Assembly: GCA_036822015.1 (NCBI GenBank)
Contig: DAISIL010000006.1
Location: forward strand, 1 to 64,000
Length of the DNA: 64,000 nt
Source: DAISIL01 sp036822015
Lineage (GTDB): Bacteria; Bacteroidota; Bacteroidia; Cytophagales; Bernardetiaceae
Direction of reading: 5' to 3'
Shown here: piece by piece, positions 18,310 to 26,896 of the stretch
How the letters are laid out: every line of letters starts with the position of its first letter
How positions within the stretch are numbered: the first letter of the stretch is position 1
Position numbers and translations under genes: made by a program
Notes under the pieces: generated by a model
Databases searched by the model: none
Seen by the model: the letters and a program-made list of their open reading frames with translations, nothing else
Told to the model about the DNA's origin: nothing

Positions 18310-18762
18310 CTAGTTGGTGGGCGTAAGTTCGATGCGTACCTGCTGTTTGAAGACCGGTAACTCAATCACGGCCATCTGATCGGATACTGACTCAATCGAG
18401 ACCTGCTGTATGCGCCCCTGACCTTGATCGGCTTTGAGAAACAAGAACTTACCATCTTCGCTCAATATCCAGCTACCCGAAGTGGGCTGGCGCAAACTCA
18501 TCGTATATGTGCCGTCGGGACGAATATCCACCGAAATCTTAGCGGCAGCCATGCCCAGGCGTTGCATCAGGCTTGCTCCCTGCGAACCATCTTGATCGCC
18601 GACGACCTCCATGTTGCTACTTACCCAGGTACGGCATAGCTTGGCTTTCAGATCACTAAGACTACTGATGACTTGAATGTTAGAAACACTTTCTTCTTTT
18701 GAAGAATTGCAAGCAAAAAAAACAAAAAATGAAGCAAATACAAAAAAGATTTTTTTCATCAT
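18310..18762 (-). CDS. Hypothetical small lipoprotein
   Basis: 150 residues; signal KKIFFVFASFFVFFAC with lipobox cysteine and acidic linker. The mature domain (CRTWVSSNMEV, KISVDIRPDGTYTM, GSWILSEDGKFLFLK) resembles lipocalin-like proteins of Bacteroidota in which W-x-x and a D-G-T-Y turn recur. Function unknown. Its ATG overlaps the stop codon of the LOG-family gene, and purB follows after 9 nt, so three genes form one probable transcript. Confidence 0.8.
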   Translation of the reverse strand: MMKKIFFVFASFFVFFACNSSKEESVSNIQVISSLSDLKAKLCRTWVSSNMEVVGDQDGSQGASLMQRLGMAAAKISVDIRPDGTYTMSLRQPTSGSWILSEDGKFLFLKADQGQGRIQQVSIESVSDQMAVIELPVFKQQVRIELTPTN

Positions 18763-19496
18763 TAAAAGTTTGGTGAAAGCATATATTTCGAGTAAAACAA
18801 ATCAATTCGCTCTACGGCTTCGTCTGCCGTATCGACGAGTGAAATTAGGTCTAGGTCTTCGGCACTAACGTTCTGCTCTCGTTCGAGTACCACCTCCTTG
18901 ATCCAATCCATCAAGCCTTTCCAGTAGTCCACGCCGACGAGAATGATCGGAAAGCGAGCAATTTTTTGGGTCTGGATGAGGGTGTAAGCCTCAAAGAGTT
19001 CGTCTAAAGTACCTAAGCCGCCAGGCATGACAATAAAACCTTGCGAATATTTAACAAACATTACTTTTCGGACAAAAAAGTAATCAAAGTTAATCAGCTT
19101 GTCGGGTTCGATGTAGATATTAGAATTTTGCTCAAAGGGGAGTTGGATGTTTAGCCCCGCCGAGCGGCCTCCTTGCTCAAAAGCACCTTTGTTGGCGGCC
19201 TCCATGATCCCAGGCCCGCCACCCGTGATGACCCCGTAACCCTTTTGAACGAGCTTAGCGGCTGTCTCCGTAGCTAGACGATAATAAGGCGTATCGGGCT
19301 TAGTGCGAGCCGAGCCAAAAATAGATACACAAGGGCCAATACGTGATAACTTATCAAAACCTTCCACAAATTCGGCCATGACCTTAAAGATAACCCAGGA
19401 GTTTTCACTCTTGATCTCGCTCCAGTTCTTTCTCTTGAGGGCTTTACGGATGCGGTCGCGGTCTTCTTTGCGGGAGTTTTCTTCGGGATTTTCCAT
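18762..19496 (-). CDS. LOG-family nucleoside 5'-monophosphate phosphoribohydrolase
   Basis: A 244-residue Rossmann-like protein of the TIGR00730/LOG type. The diagnostic motif is PGGLGTLDELFE, with GGGPGIMEAANKGAF earlier and SIFGSARTKPD at the fold start. Family members cleave the N-glycosidic bond of AMP-type nucleotides; some make cytokinins. The N-terminal 60 residues are charged and helical. It is the first gene of the LOG-lipoprotein-purB cluster, and an association with purine metabolism fits. Confidence 0.9.
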   Translation of the reverse strand: MENPEENSRKEDRDRIRKALKRKNWSEIKSENSWVIFKVMAEFVEGFDKLSRIGPCVSIFGSARTKPDTPYYRLATETAAKLVQKGYGVITGGGPGIMEAANKGAFEQGGRSAGLNIQLPFEQNSNIYIEPDKLINFDYFFVRKVMFVKYSQGFIVMPGGLGTLDELFEAYTLIQTQKIARFPIILVGVDYWKGLMDWIKEVVLEREQNVSAEDLDLISLVDTADEAVERIDLFYSKYMLSPNF

Positions 19497-19567
19497 AGTG
19501 TAGGTGTGCTATTTGGATGAAGTGCCACGAAATTAGCCAATTTTGTGGAAAAAACTTAGTTTTCTAC

Positions 19568-20776
19568 ATGAAACTCCTCAAAACGATCAAAGACCCCGTT
19601 CATGGCTTTATCAATATCGAAAACCCGCTCTTGCTCAAGCTCATAGATCATCCTTATTTTCAGAGACTTAGACGTATTCGTCAGCTGGGAATTTCCGATT
19701 TTGTCTATCCAGGTGCGCTCCATACGCGCTTTCATCATGCCCTGGGAGCCTTGTTTTTGATGCAACGCGCCCTCCACGAACTGACCCAAAAAGGACACCG
19801 CATTAGCCCCGAAGAGACAGTGGCCGCCCAGGTGGCGATCTTGTTGCATGACGTAGGACATGGACCTTTTTCTCATGTTCTCGAAAATACCATCTTAGAC
19901 ATCCAGCACGAGGAGATTTCATGGCAGTTGATGGAGTATTTCAATAAACAAAATAATGGATCGCTTACCGTGGCAATACAAATGTTTCGGGACGAGTATC
20001 CACGTCATTTTTTTCATCAACTGATCTCGAGCCAACTCGATATGGATCGCCTGGACTACCTCCAACGGGATCGTTTCTTCACGGGGGTTTCCGAGGGCAA
20101 CATCGGTGTAGAACGCATCCTGAAGGTATTGGATGTGGTGGACGACCAGCTAGTGATCCACGAAAAGGGCATCTATAACATTGAGCATTTCCTGAATGCC
20201 CGACGGATGATGTACTGGCAGGTTTATTTGCATAAGACCAACGTCGGGATGGAGCAAATCCTGACCCAGATCATGCGGCGGGTGCGGGTGTTGCGCCAGC
20301 AGGGAGTGGAGATTTTTGCTACACCTGCTTTTGCATTTTTTATTGATTACCAATCAAATACAAACCGCTTATCCGATACGGACTTGGCGCATTTTGCCCG
20401 CCTGGACGACTACGACGTATGGGCATCACTCAAAGTATGGGCCACGCACCCCGATCCCATTTTGTCCCATCTGGCGACTTGCTTTGTGGAGCGGCGTTTA
20501 TTTCGCACCGAACTCACCGACCGCCCCGCCACGGAGGAACACCTGGCACAAGTGCGCCAAAGCGTTCGGGAACAGATCGGTGAGGATGCCCTGGATTACT
20601 TCCTGCGTCAGGGGCAGATCAGTAACGCCGCCTACCTGGGGCGCGAGCAAATCCGTATCCTGATGCGTGATGGTAGCCTCCAAAACCTGACCGATGCCTC
20701 CGACCTACCCAATATTGAAGCCTTGATGCAGCCCGTAACCAAGTACTTTTTGTGGTATCCTAAGCGAGAAATTTAA
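19568..20776 (+). CDS. HD-domain phosphohydrolase (dNTPase-like)
   Basis: About 402 residues. KTIKDPVHGFI and FQRLRRIRQLG open the family. The metal-binding histidines and aspartates are in TRFHHALGALF, ILLHDVGHGPFSHVLE and LDMDRLDYLQRD. Relatives include SAMHD1-like dNTP triphosphohydrolases; the bacterial branch with YPGALHTRFHH is usually annotated only as an HD-domain protein. The start at ATG 19568 is chosen because the upstream extension to 19517 overlaps a region with no similarity. Stop TAA and the next ATG overlap as TAATG. Confidence 0.9.
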   Translation: MKLLKTIKDPVHGFINIENPLLLKLIDHPYFQRLRRIRQLGISDFVYPGALHTRFHHALGALFLMQRALHELTQKGHRISPEETVAAQVAILLHDVGHGPFSHVLENTILDIQHEEISWQLMEYFNKQNNGSLTVAIQMFRDEYPRHFFHQLISSQLDMDRLDYLQRDRFFTGVSEGNIGVERILKVLDVVDDQLVIHEKGIYNIEHFLNARRMMYWQVYLHKTNVGMEQILTQIMRRVRVLRQQGVEIFATPAFAFFIDYQSNTNRLSDTDLAHFARLDDYDVWASLKVWATHPDPILSHLATCFVERRLFRTELTDRPATEEHLAQVRQSVREQIGEDALDYFLRQGQISNAAYLGREQIRILMRDGSLQNLTDASDLPNIEALMQPVTKYFLWYPKREI

Positions 20777-21888
20777 TGTTTAAGAAAATTATTCTTTTGT
20801 TGATTTTATCGCTTATTTTTTCGTCCTGCCGAAAGAGCGATCTTCGCCAACAGACATACACCAACTTTGCCCAGTCCACTGCCTACCGGCTCCCTACCTG
20901 GGATTTTACGGCTAGGGCTTATCCCACAGATACAGGCGCGGTGTTGGTGATCGAAATTGCTTTCCTGGGGGAGGTACTCCCTCCATACCTGACCATCAAG
21001 ATCAACGATCGCCCACCGGTGCAGCGTCAGATCAACGCTTTTTACACCTGCCTATACGAGGAGATCAGCGATCAAAACTCTGATTATCAATTAGCCGTGC
21101 AAGTGGAGGAAGAGGTGATCCAACATCCCGTTTTTTTGCTACCGGCTATCGTACCACCGCTACCTTCTCTGCACTTACAGGGCAAAAACTGGCAGGGCTT
21201 ATCAGAGAAACATCTGGCGAGTTTTTTGGCAAAGGTTTTTGTGCCGGCCTTACCGCCGATGGAACCCAGGGCAGCCACCGATCAGGATTCTGTCCTGGTA
21301 GCAAATCGTCGGTTAGCGGTAACTCCTCAAAGTACCGTAAACGAAACCGAAGGGTTTTATTTTTTACAAAGAAATGACGATAGCCCAGGCATGGGTACAC
21401 GAGTAGTGGCACCGGACTTCTTGAAGCCTCAAAAAATAGAAACCTTAGTAGAGCCGCTCCTCTATATCTCCACTCAAGCCGAGATGCAACGCATCTTGAT
21501 TGCCCCCGACAAGCGGGCTGCCTTCGATGCCTTCTGGCTCAAACAAGCACAGGGTAATCTCGAGCGTGCCAAAAAAATGGTTAGGACATTCTACCGTAGG
21601 GTAGCTTATGCCAACGCTTTTTTTGCTGATTACAAGGAGGGCTGGAAGACGGATCGGGGCATGATTTATATCGTCTTTGGCGAACCCGAGGAGCGTGTGC
21701 CTTCCGAGGCAGGTGAAGAGTGGTTTTACGTGCGGCAGGAGCAGGGGATCAAATATCGGCAGCGTTTTTTCTTTACCCGTGTACCTAACACGCTGACGGC
21801 GTATCACTATGCTTTGGTGCGTTCTCGGTCGTTGAAGTCCAACTGGTATAGGGCTGTGGCTGCTTGGCGCTCGCCCGAAGGCTGGTAG
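20776..21888 (+). CDS. GWxTD-domain lipoprotein
   Basis: A 370-residue exported lipoprotein (KKIILLLILSLIFSSC). The C-terminal domain contains YKEGWKTDRGMIYIVFGEPEE, the GWxTD motif that names the family and is seen in Bacteroidota and related phyla. The N-terminal half is a beta-rich region without a recognised domain. Function is not established. Translation is probably coupled to the HD gene through the one-base overlap. Confidence 0.88.
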   Translation: MFKKIILLLILSLIFSSCRKSDLRQQTYTNFAQSTAYRLPTWDFTARAYPTDTGAVLVIEIAFLGEVLPPYLTIKINDRPPVQRQINAFYTCLYEEISDQNSDYQLAVQVEEEVIQHPVFLLPAIVPPLPSLHLQGKNWQGLSEKHLASFLAKVFVPALPPMEPRAATDQDSVLVANRRLAVTPQSTVNETEGFYFLQRNDDSPGMGTRVVAPDFLKPQKIETLVEPLLYISTQAEMQRILIAPDKRAAFDAFWLKQAQGNLERAKKMVRTFYRRVAYANAFFADYKEGWKTDRGMIYIVFGEPEERVPSEAGEEWFYVRQEQGIKYRQRFFFTRVPNTLTAYHYALVRSRSLKSNWYRAVAAWRSPEGW

Positions 21889-21893
21889 GAGCG

Positions 21894-22112
21894 TTACTTG
21901 TACCGGTAGGTGATCCGGCCTTTGCTCAAATCGTAGGGGGTGAGTTCGAGTTTTACCCGATCGCCGGGCAAAATCTTGATGTAGTTGAGGCGCATCTTTC
22001 CCGCAATATGCGCCGTTACTTCGTGTCCGTTTTGGAGCTTGACACGAAACATGGCATTGCCGAGGGCTTCGGAGACGACACCGTCTTGTTGGATATTTCC
22101 TTGTTTTGGCAT
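21894..22112 (-). CDS. infA: Translation initiation factor IF-1
   Basis: 72 residues, the exact size of IF-1, with the S1/OB fold ([49 protein letters not shown]). The ATG at 22112 is used; a longer frame to 22250 adds sequence unlike IF-1. It is convergent with the GWxTD gene and far from any ribosomal-protein operon other than single rpsP. It may be a stand-alone or second copy. Confidence 0.95.
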   Translation of the reverse strand: MPKQGNIQQDGVVSEALGNAMFRVKLQNGHEVTAHIAGKMRLNYIKILPGDRVKLELTPYDLSKGRITYRYK

Positions 22113-22176
22113 TGGATAAAAAATGTGAATACTTGAAAGCAACAAAGTAAGCGATCTTTTTGTTTGATTCAAAAAA

Positions 22177-22434
22177 ATGTTTTTTGTTATGGATGATATA
22201 GTTGGATTGGTGGCTATCGTGATGACGTTTAGCATCCCCTTGAGTGCCATTGTGGGGAGCTATTACCTCAAAATAAAGAAATTGAATACGCAAGCTGACC
22301 CTAAGTCGCTCAAACGCCTGGAAGTTGCACTTGCTGAAAACGAGGAGCTTAGGCAGCGCGTCGAGAACCTCGAAACCATCGTTACCGAGCTTGATTCGCA
22401 GGTTCGTCAGCTCCCCTCTGGCCCGACGAACTAA
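22177..22434 (+). CDS. Small PspB-like membrane protein
   Basis: 85 residues. One N-terminal membrane helix ([20 protein letters not shown]) followed by a basic segment (KIKKLN) and a coiled coil ([20 protein letters not shown]). This is the layout of PspB and related envelope-stress proteins, and similar 80-residue proteins are common in Bacteroidota. Homology is weak and function unknown. ATG 22177 or ATG 22189 may be the start. It is divergent from infA with 64 bp between. Confidence 0.65.
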   Translation: MFFVMDDIVGLVAIVMTFSIPLSAIVGSYYLKIKKLNTQADPKSLKRLEVALAENEELRQRVENLETIVTELDSQVRQLPSGPTN

Positions 22435-22478
22435 AGACCCCATTGTTGGCGTTATAGGTGCAACCAACGGTGAAGATC

Positions 22479-24158
22479 ATGCGTGTATTTTTGTTAGTGA
22501 TGTTATTGGTGTGGGGAGCAGGCGCGTTTGCTCAAGTGTCTGACCTCAAGAAAGGCATGGAGGCCCACCAAAAGGAAGATTTTTCGGCGGCCATTCAGCA
22601 CTACAACCGTCATTTGGTGGACTACCCCGAAGATGCTCGGGGTTTTTATTGGCGTGGACTGGCTTACATCCACCTAGAACGCCACGCCTCTGCCGTCCGT
22701 GATCTCGAAAAAGCCGTACGTCTCAACTTGCCCCAGCGTGCTGATGCCAGCTACTGGAAAGGACAAGCACAATATCGCACCAAAGACTACGAAGGTGCCG
22801 CCAAGAGTTTTGGCGAAGCCTTGCGTTACGATTTTGCCGACCCAGCCTACCCCCATCAATGGCGCGGTTACGCTTACTTCCAGATACAAGATTACGCCCA
22901 AGCCATCCCTGACTTGCGGGCAGCCCTCCAAAAGAACCATCCCGATCAAGCCGACATCCATCAGCACCTGGGGCAAATTTACGAGCAACTCAAAGACTTT
23001 CAATTAGCCATCCACCACTACGGCGAAGCCCTCAAGCAGCCCAACTGCCCCAAACGCACAGAAATAACCGCCCAGCTACGGAGCCTCCAGGCGACGATGC
23101 GTAGCCTAAGGGGTGATTTTCTTTGGATCGAACCCCTGACGGCCGTCAGTGAATCCCGAGAAGCAGACCTGGATATTGAAGCCTGCCTCAATACCCTCGG
23201 GCAGCCCCTCGAGTACGTCCAGATACTGATAGACGGCAGAGCCAAATACCGCCTCTTGAAGTCCGACCTCCCCTATGCCTCCGCTGCTGGCTGCGAGCGT
23301 AGCCTCAAGCAAAGGATTCATCTACAACCCGGACAAAACACCATCACCTTACGCGCCGTAACGACGGCAGGCGAGTTTGTATCCGAGGAGCGCGTCGTGA
23401 TGTACGAGCCGCGTGTGTCGCTCACGGATCGCCCCAGGGTCTGGGCCATGATCGTGGGTGTGGCCGCCTACACCCATGCCCGTAGCCTGCGCTACTCCGA
23501 CGATGATGCCTACCGGATGTACGCCTTCCTGAAAAGCCCCGAAGGCGGTGCCTTGCCCGAGAGCCAAATTAGCCTGCTGATCGACGAAAACGCCACCCGA
23601 CAAAACATCCTCCAACAGATGCAAGCCCTCTTCGCGAAGGCCGCCCGCAACGACCTGGTCATGCTCTACTTCTCCGGACACGGGCTGCCCGGCTCTTTTG
23701 TGCCCTTCGATTACAACGGCGCACCCCAGACGCTCCTGCCCCATCAGGAAATCCAGCGGATATTTCGTCAGACCCAAGCCCGTAACCGACTCTGCATCGC
23801 CGATGCCTGCCACTCCGGTAGCCTCGATAAAGGCGAAAAAAGCGGGAATATCACCGAACTCACCAACCGCTACTACGATGCTCTGCTCGAGTCTGATGGC
23901 GGAATGGCTTTGCTGATGTCCTCCAAAGCCGAGGAAAACTCCATTGAGTATCAGGGATTAAGGCAGGGCGTATTCAGCCACTTTTTGATCCGAGGCCTGG
24001 GCGGCGAAGCCGACACCGACCACGATGGCGTGATCCGTATCACGGAGCTTTACCGCTTTGTGCAAGCCCGAACCAAAGCCTATACCGGCTACCGCCAAAA
24101 CCCCGAACTGCATGGCATCTACGACCAGCGTATGCCCATAGCCGTCGTCCGACCCTAA
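22479..24158 (+). CDS. Exported TPR-caspase (C14-family) protein
   Basis: About 559 residues. A signal peptide (MRVFLLVMLLVWGAGAFAQ) precedes four to five TPR repeats (residues about 20-200), a beta-rich linker, and a caspase-like p20 domain beginning at RVWAMIVGVAAY. The catalytic histidine is in MLYFSGHGLPG and the catalytic cysteine in CIADACHSGSLD, so both dyad residues are intact. Downstream GVFSHFLIRGL and DTDHDGVIRI fit the C14 fold. Such bacterial caspase homologues cleave after basic or acidic residues; here the signal peptide points to action outside the cytoplasm. No obvious partner gene adjoins it. ATG 22479 is preferred over an upstream GTG at 22458. Confidence 0.9.
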   Translation: MRVFLLVMLLVWGAGAFAQVSDLKKGMEAHQKEDFSAAIQHYNRHLVDYPEDARGFYWRGLAYIHLERHASAVRDLEKAVRLNLPQRADASYWKGQAQYRTKDYEGAAKSFGEALRYDFADPAYPHQWRGYAYFQIQDYAQAIPDLRAALQKNHPDQADIHQHLGQIYEQLKDFQLAIHHYGEALKQPNCPKRTEITAQLRSLQATMRSLRGDFLWIEPLTAVSESREADLDIEACLNTLGQPLEYVQILIDGRAKYRLLKSDLPYASAAGCERSLKQRIHLQPGQNTITLRAVTTAGEFVSEERVVMYEPRVSLTDRPRVWAMIVGVAAYTHARSLRYSDDDAYRMYAFLKSPEGGALPESQISLLIDENATRQNILQQMQALFAKAARNDLVMLYFSGHGLPGSFVPFDYNGAPQTLLPHQEIQRIFRQTQARNRLCIADACHSGSLDKGEKSGNITELTNRYYDALLESDGGMALLMSSKAEENSIEYQGLRQGVFSHFLIRGLGGEADTDHDGVIRITELYRFVQARTKAYTGYRQNPELHGIYDQRMPIAVVRP

Positions 24159-24169
24159 AAAACAAAAAA

Positions 24170-24198
24170 ACACACTACATCCAGCGGATATAGTGTGT
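24170..24198. terminator. Hairpin after the caspase gene
   Basis: ACACACTA (24170-24177) pairs with TAGTGTGT (24191-24198), and a further AT/AT pair closes the loop after a mismatch. An A-run precedes it, but no T-run follows on the plus strand, so as a terminator for the caspase gene it would be weak. On the minus strand it has the stem plus T-run of an intrinsic terminator, although no minus-strand gene ends here. Confidence 0.45.
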
Positions 24199-24219
24199 CT
24201 TGCGATCTGACTCAAACTC

Positions 24220-24285
24220 GGAACTTTAAGGGCAGTTCCAATCTCCTCATTGGCCCTTCGCGATTAAAAAGCGATTGCTTTAATC
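24220..24285 (+). promoter_or_regulatory. Possible structured leader upstream of gldD
   Basis: Two hairpins compete for the same bases: GGAACT (24220-24225) with AGTTCC (24234-24239), and AAGGG/CCAAT (24228-24232, 24238-24242) with ATTGG/CCCTT (24249-24258). A third hairpin follows, GATTAAAAAGC with GCTTTAATC (24262-24285, loop GATT). All lie between the caspase stop and the gldD start. They could form a switch or simply a 3' structure of the upstream transcript. No known riboswitch family is recognised. Confidence 0.4.
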
Positions 24286-24332
24286 ACTTGACAAATATAA
24301 CAATGCCCCAACGGACAAACCAAATTTATGTG

Positions 24333-25046
24333 ATGAACAACCAAATTATGGAGCAAGTGCATATCCTGTCTTTTTTTTTGAGTTTTCTGTTGTTTTGTTT
24401 GACCGCTTGCAGCCCCACCGAAGAGGACTTCACGCCCAAACCCAAAGCCTACGCCCGAATTGTACTCCCCGATCCAGACTACCAGATGCTATCGGAGCGT
24501 TACCCGTTTACCCGACTTTTCGCTGATGGCATCCCCAACAAAAGCCTGCTTTCTCGGATCACTTCGCGCCCCCCCGATCAATACCCCTTTACCTTTGCCT
24601 ACTCTCGGCACGCCCAAGTTTATCCCGATACCTCTTTTCAGGCCGAGCCGTACTGGTTGGAGATCATTTACCCACAGCTGGGGGCGAGTATTCACCTAAC
24701 GATCAAGTTTATCGGAAACAGCCAAGAAGTCTTTGAGGATTACGTCAATGACACCCACACACTCGTAACCCGACACGGAGTGCGCCTACAAGGCATCGCC
24801 GATGCCGTGAGCCAAACACCGGCCGGCGATGGTGTAAAATTGTATGACCTGGAGGGAGATGTTCCGACGGTCTTCCAACTGGCCATCACGGATAGCACCC
24901 ACAACTACTTCCGAGCCGCGCTTTATGTTCCGTATGCCAACAAAAACGACTCCCTGGCTCCCATCCTGGACTACGTGCGCCGCGACATGCTACATCTGGT
25001 AGAGACCTTTCGTTTTCGGGATATTGGGCAGTACCGCGATTTGTAG
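24333..25046 (+). CDS. gldD: Gliding motility lipoprotein GldD
   Basis: About 237 residues. A lipoprotein signal (FFLSFLLFCLTAC) is followed by FTPKPKAYARIVLPDPDYQML, YPFTFAYSRHAQ, PYWLEIIYPQLGASIHLTIKFI and the C-terminal DSTHNYFRAALY...NDSLAPILDYVRRDMLHLVETF, which match the order of conserved blocks in GldD. GldD is an envelope lipoprotein required for gliding and T9SS function in flavobacteria, although its exact role is unclear. It stands alone here rather than beside other gld genes. Possible starts are ATG 24303, 24333 (used) or 24348. Confidence 0.88.
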   Translation: MNNQIMEQVHILSFFLSFLLFCLTACSPTEEDFTPKPKAYARIVLPDPDYQMLSERYPFTRLFADGIPNKSLLSRITSRPPDQYPFTFAYSRHAQVYPDTSFQAEPYWLEIIYPQLGASIHLTIKFIGNSQEVFEDYVNDTHTLVTRHGVRLQGIADAVSQTPAGDGVKLYDLEGDVPTVFQLAITDSTHNYFRAALYVPYANKNDSLAPILDYVRRDMLHLVETFRFRDIGQYRDL

Positions 25047-25055
25047 GCGGCTGGT

Positions 25056-26882
25056 TTAGCCTTGCGTTTCTTCTTTTTTGAGATGTTCCAGGACGAGGAG
25101 GGCGCGTTTCTTTCCGATCAGCTCGGAGAGTTCGTCCAGGGGGGCGGCGGCGATGTTGTTGATGGTGCGGTAGCGGCCCAGGAGCGTTTCGATGGTTTTT
25201 TCGCCTACACCGGAGATGCCGTCCAGGACGCTCAAAAAGCTGTTTTTGCTGCGCTTCTGGCGGTGAAACGTGATCGCAAAGCGGTGGGCTTCGTTGCGGA
25301 TGTGCTGGAGCAGAGCCAGGGAGGGCGATTGTTTGCCGATGTAATGCGGCAGAGAATCGTTGGGATAATAGACCTCCTCCAGGCGTTTGGCTAGTCCAAT
25401 GATCGGAATTTGTCCGTAGAGGTCTAGTTCTTTGAGTGCCCGGACGGCGGCACTTAGCTGCCCTTTGCCCCCATCGACGACGACCAAATCCGGCATCGGC
25501 AGTCCTTCGTTTTTGAGCCGCTGGTAACGGCGCGTAACGACCTCGTGCATGGAGGCAAAATCGTCGATCCCCTCTACGGTCTTGATGTTGAACTTGCGGT
25601 AGTTGCGCTTGGAGGGCTTGCCGTCCTTAAAACACACCATCGACGCAACGGGGTTGGTTCCCTGGAGGTTGGAGTTATCGAAGCACTCGATGTGGTAGGG
25701 GATTTTCTTTAAGCCCAGGTCTTTTTGGAGGAGTTCGAGTTTTTTGACCTGCACTTGTTGGCTTTTCTCGCGTTGCTTTTCGAGGCGGCGGAGGTGATCT
25801 TTGTGGTAATATTTGCCATTTTTGAGGGATAGCTCTATCAGTTTTCGGCGATCTCCGATCTTGGGTTGCTTGACCTCGATACCCGGCAAAGGCACGCTCA
25901 GGGCTTCGTTGGTGATGATCTCGGGGCTGTTGCTCCCAAACCGCTCTCGGAAGTTGAGGATCAGATGCTCCAAGATCAAGCTATCCGGTTCTTCGAGTTT
26001 CTTTTTGATGTGTTCGTTTTCTGCCCGAACGATACAACCCTCTTCGATCTTCAAATAATTGACGTAGGCATAATCCCCTTCGGATTGAATCGTAAAAACC
26101 TCTAAATCAGCAATATTTGGATTGGTTACCAGCGATCGGCTCTGAAAATCATCGAGGGCAAAGAATTTCTCTTTGTAGCGTTGGGCCTGCTCAAACTTCA
26201 AAACACGAGCCGATTTTTCCATCTGTTCCCGAAAGTAAGCCTTTGCCGCCGAGAGCTTTCCTTTCAGGATTTGCTCTACCTGGGCGACCTCTTCGAGGTA
26301 GTCTGTCTCGGATTGCAAGCCCTCGCAGGGGCCCTTGCAGTTTTTGATATGGTACTCTAAGCAAACTTTGTATCGCCCCGAGGCGATGTTCTTTGGTGAG
26401 AGATCGAGTTGGCAGGTGCGGAGGGTGTAGAGTTTGCGGACGAGTTCGAGGAGGGCAAAGAGCGTTTTTTTGTTGGTGTAGGGGCCATAAAAAGCCGCTT
26501 TGGGTTGCTTTTCGGGTTGGCGCGTCCAGAAGACCCGTGGGAAGGGTTCTTTGGTCAGGCAGATGTAGGGGTAGCTTTTGCCGTCTTTGAGGAGGATGTT
26601 GTAGCGGGGCTGAAAGTTTTTGATGAGGTTGTTTTCCAGGAGGAGCGCATCGGTTTCGGTATTGACGACGGTATATTCCAGGTCGCGGATGTCCTCGACG
26701 AGGCGTTTGGTTTTGGGGTCTTTTTGGTGGGACTTCGTGAAGTAGCTGCTCACCCGCTTGCGGAGGTCTTTGGCTTTGCCGACGTAGATCACGGTGTGAT
26801 CGTCGGAAAAAAAGCGATACACCCCCGGGGCTTGGGGCAGGTTACGGACGCGCTCACGAATCTGCTCGGCAGAGTAGGGCAT
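25056..26882 (-). CDS. uvrC: Excinuclease ABC subunit C
   Basis: A 608-residue nucleotide-excision-repair nuclease that incises on both sides of a lesion bound by UvrAB. The N-terminal GIY-YIG domain (APGVYRFFSDDHTVIYVGKA), a UVR motif (KFEQAQRYKEKFFALDDFQ), the RNase-H-like 5' incision domain (IECFDNSNLQGTNPVASMVC, PDLVVVDGGKGQLSAA) and a C-terminal double helix-hairpin-helix (LDGISGVGEKTIETLLGRY) occur in the standard order. Full length. It is convergent with gldD, nine bases apart. Confidence 0.97.
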   Translation of the reverse strand: MPYSAEQIRERVRNLPQAPGVYRFFSDDHTVIYVGKAKDLRKRVSSYFTKSHQKDPKTKRLVEDIRDLEYTVVNTETDALLLENNLIKNFQPRYNILLKDGKSYPYICLTKEPFPRVFWTRQPEKQPKAAFYGPYTNKKTLFALLELVRKLYTLRTCQLDLSPKNIASGRYKVCLEYHIKNCKGPCEGLQSETDYLEEVAQVEQILKGKLSAAKAYFREQMEKSARVLKFEQAQRYKEKFFALDDFQSRSLVTNPNIADLEVFTIQSEGDYAYVNYLKIEEGCIVRAENEHIKKKLEEPDSLILEHLILNFRERFGSNSPEIITNEALSVPLPGIEVKQPKIGDRRKLIELSLKNGKYYHKDHLRRLEKQREKSQQVQVKKLELLQKDLGLKKIPYHIECFDNSNLQGTNPVASMVCFKDGKPSKRNYRKFNIKTVEGIDDFASMHEVVTRRYQRLKNEGLPMPDLVVVDGGKGQLSAAVRALKELDLYGQIPIIGLAKRLEEVYYPNDSLPHYIGKQSPSLALLQHIRNEAHRFAITFHRQKRSKNSFLSVLDGISGVGEKTIETLLGRYRTINNIAAAPLDELSELIGKKRALLVLEHLKKEETQG

Positions 26883-26896
26883 AGGGGACGCTAGGG

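Noticed and set aside
22479..24158. Caspase gene as an anti-phage (abortive infection) system
   Set aside because: The protein has a signal peptide, and there are no neighbouring sensor or effector genes of known defence systems.
24170..24198. A convincing terminator for the caspase gene
   Set aside because: No T-run follows on the plus strand; kept only as a possible weak terminator.
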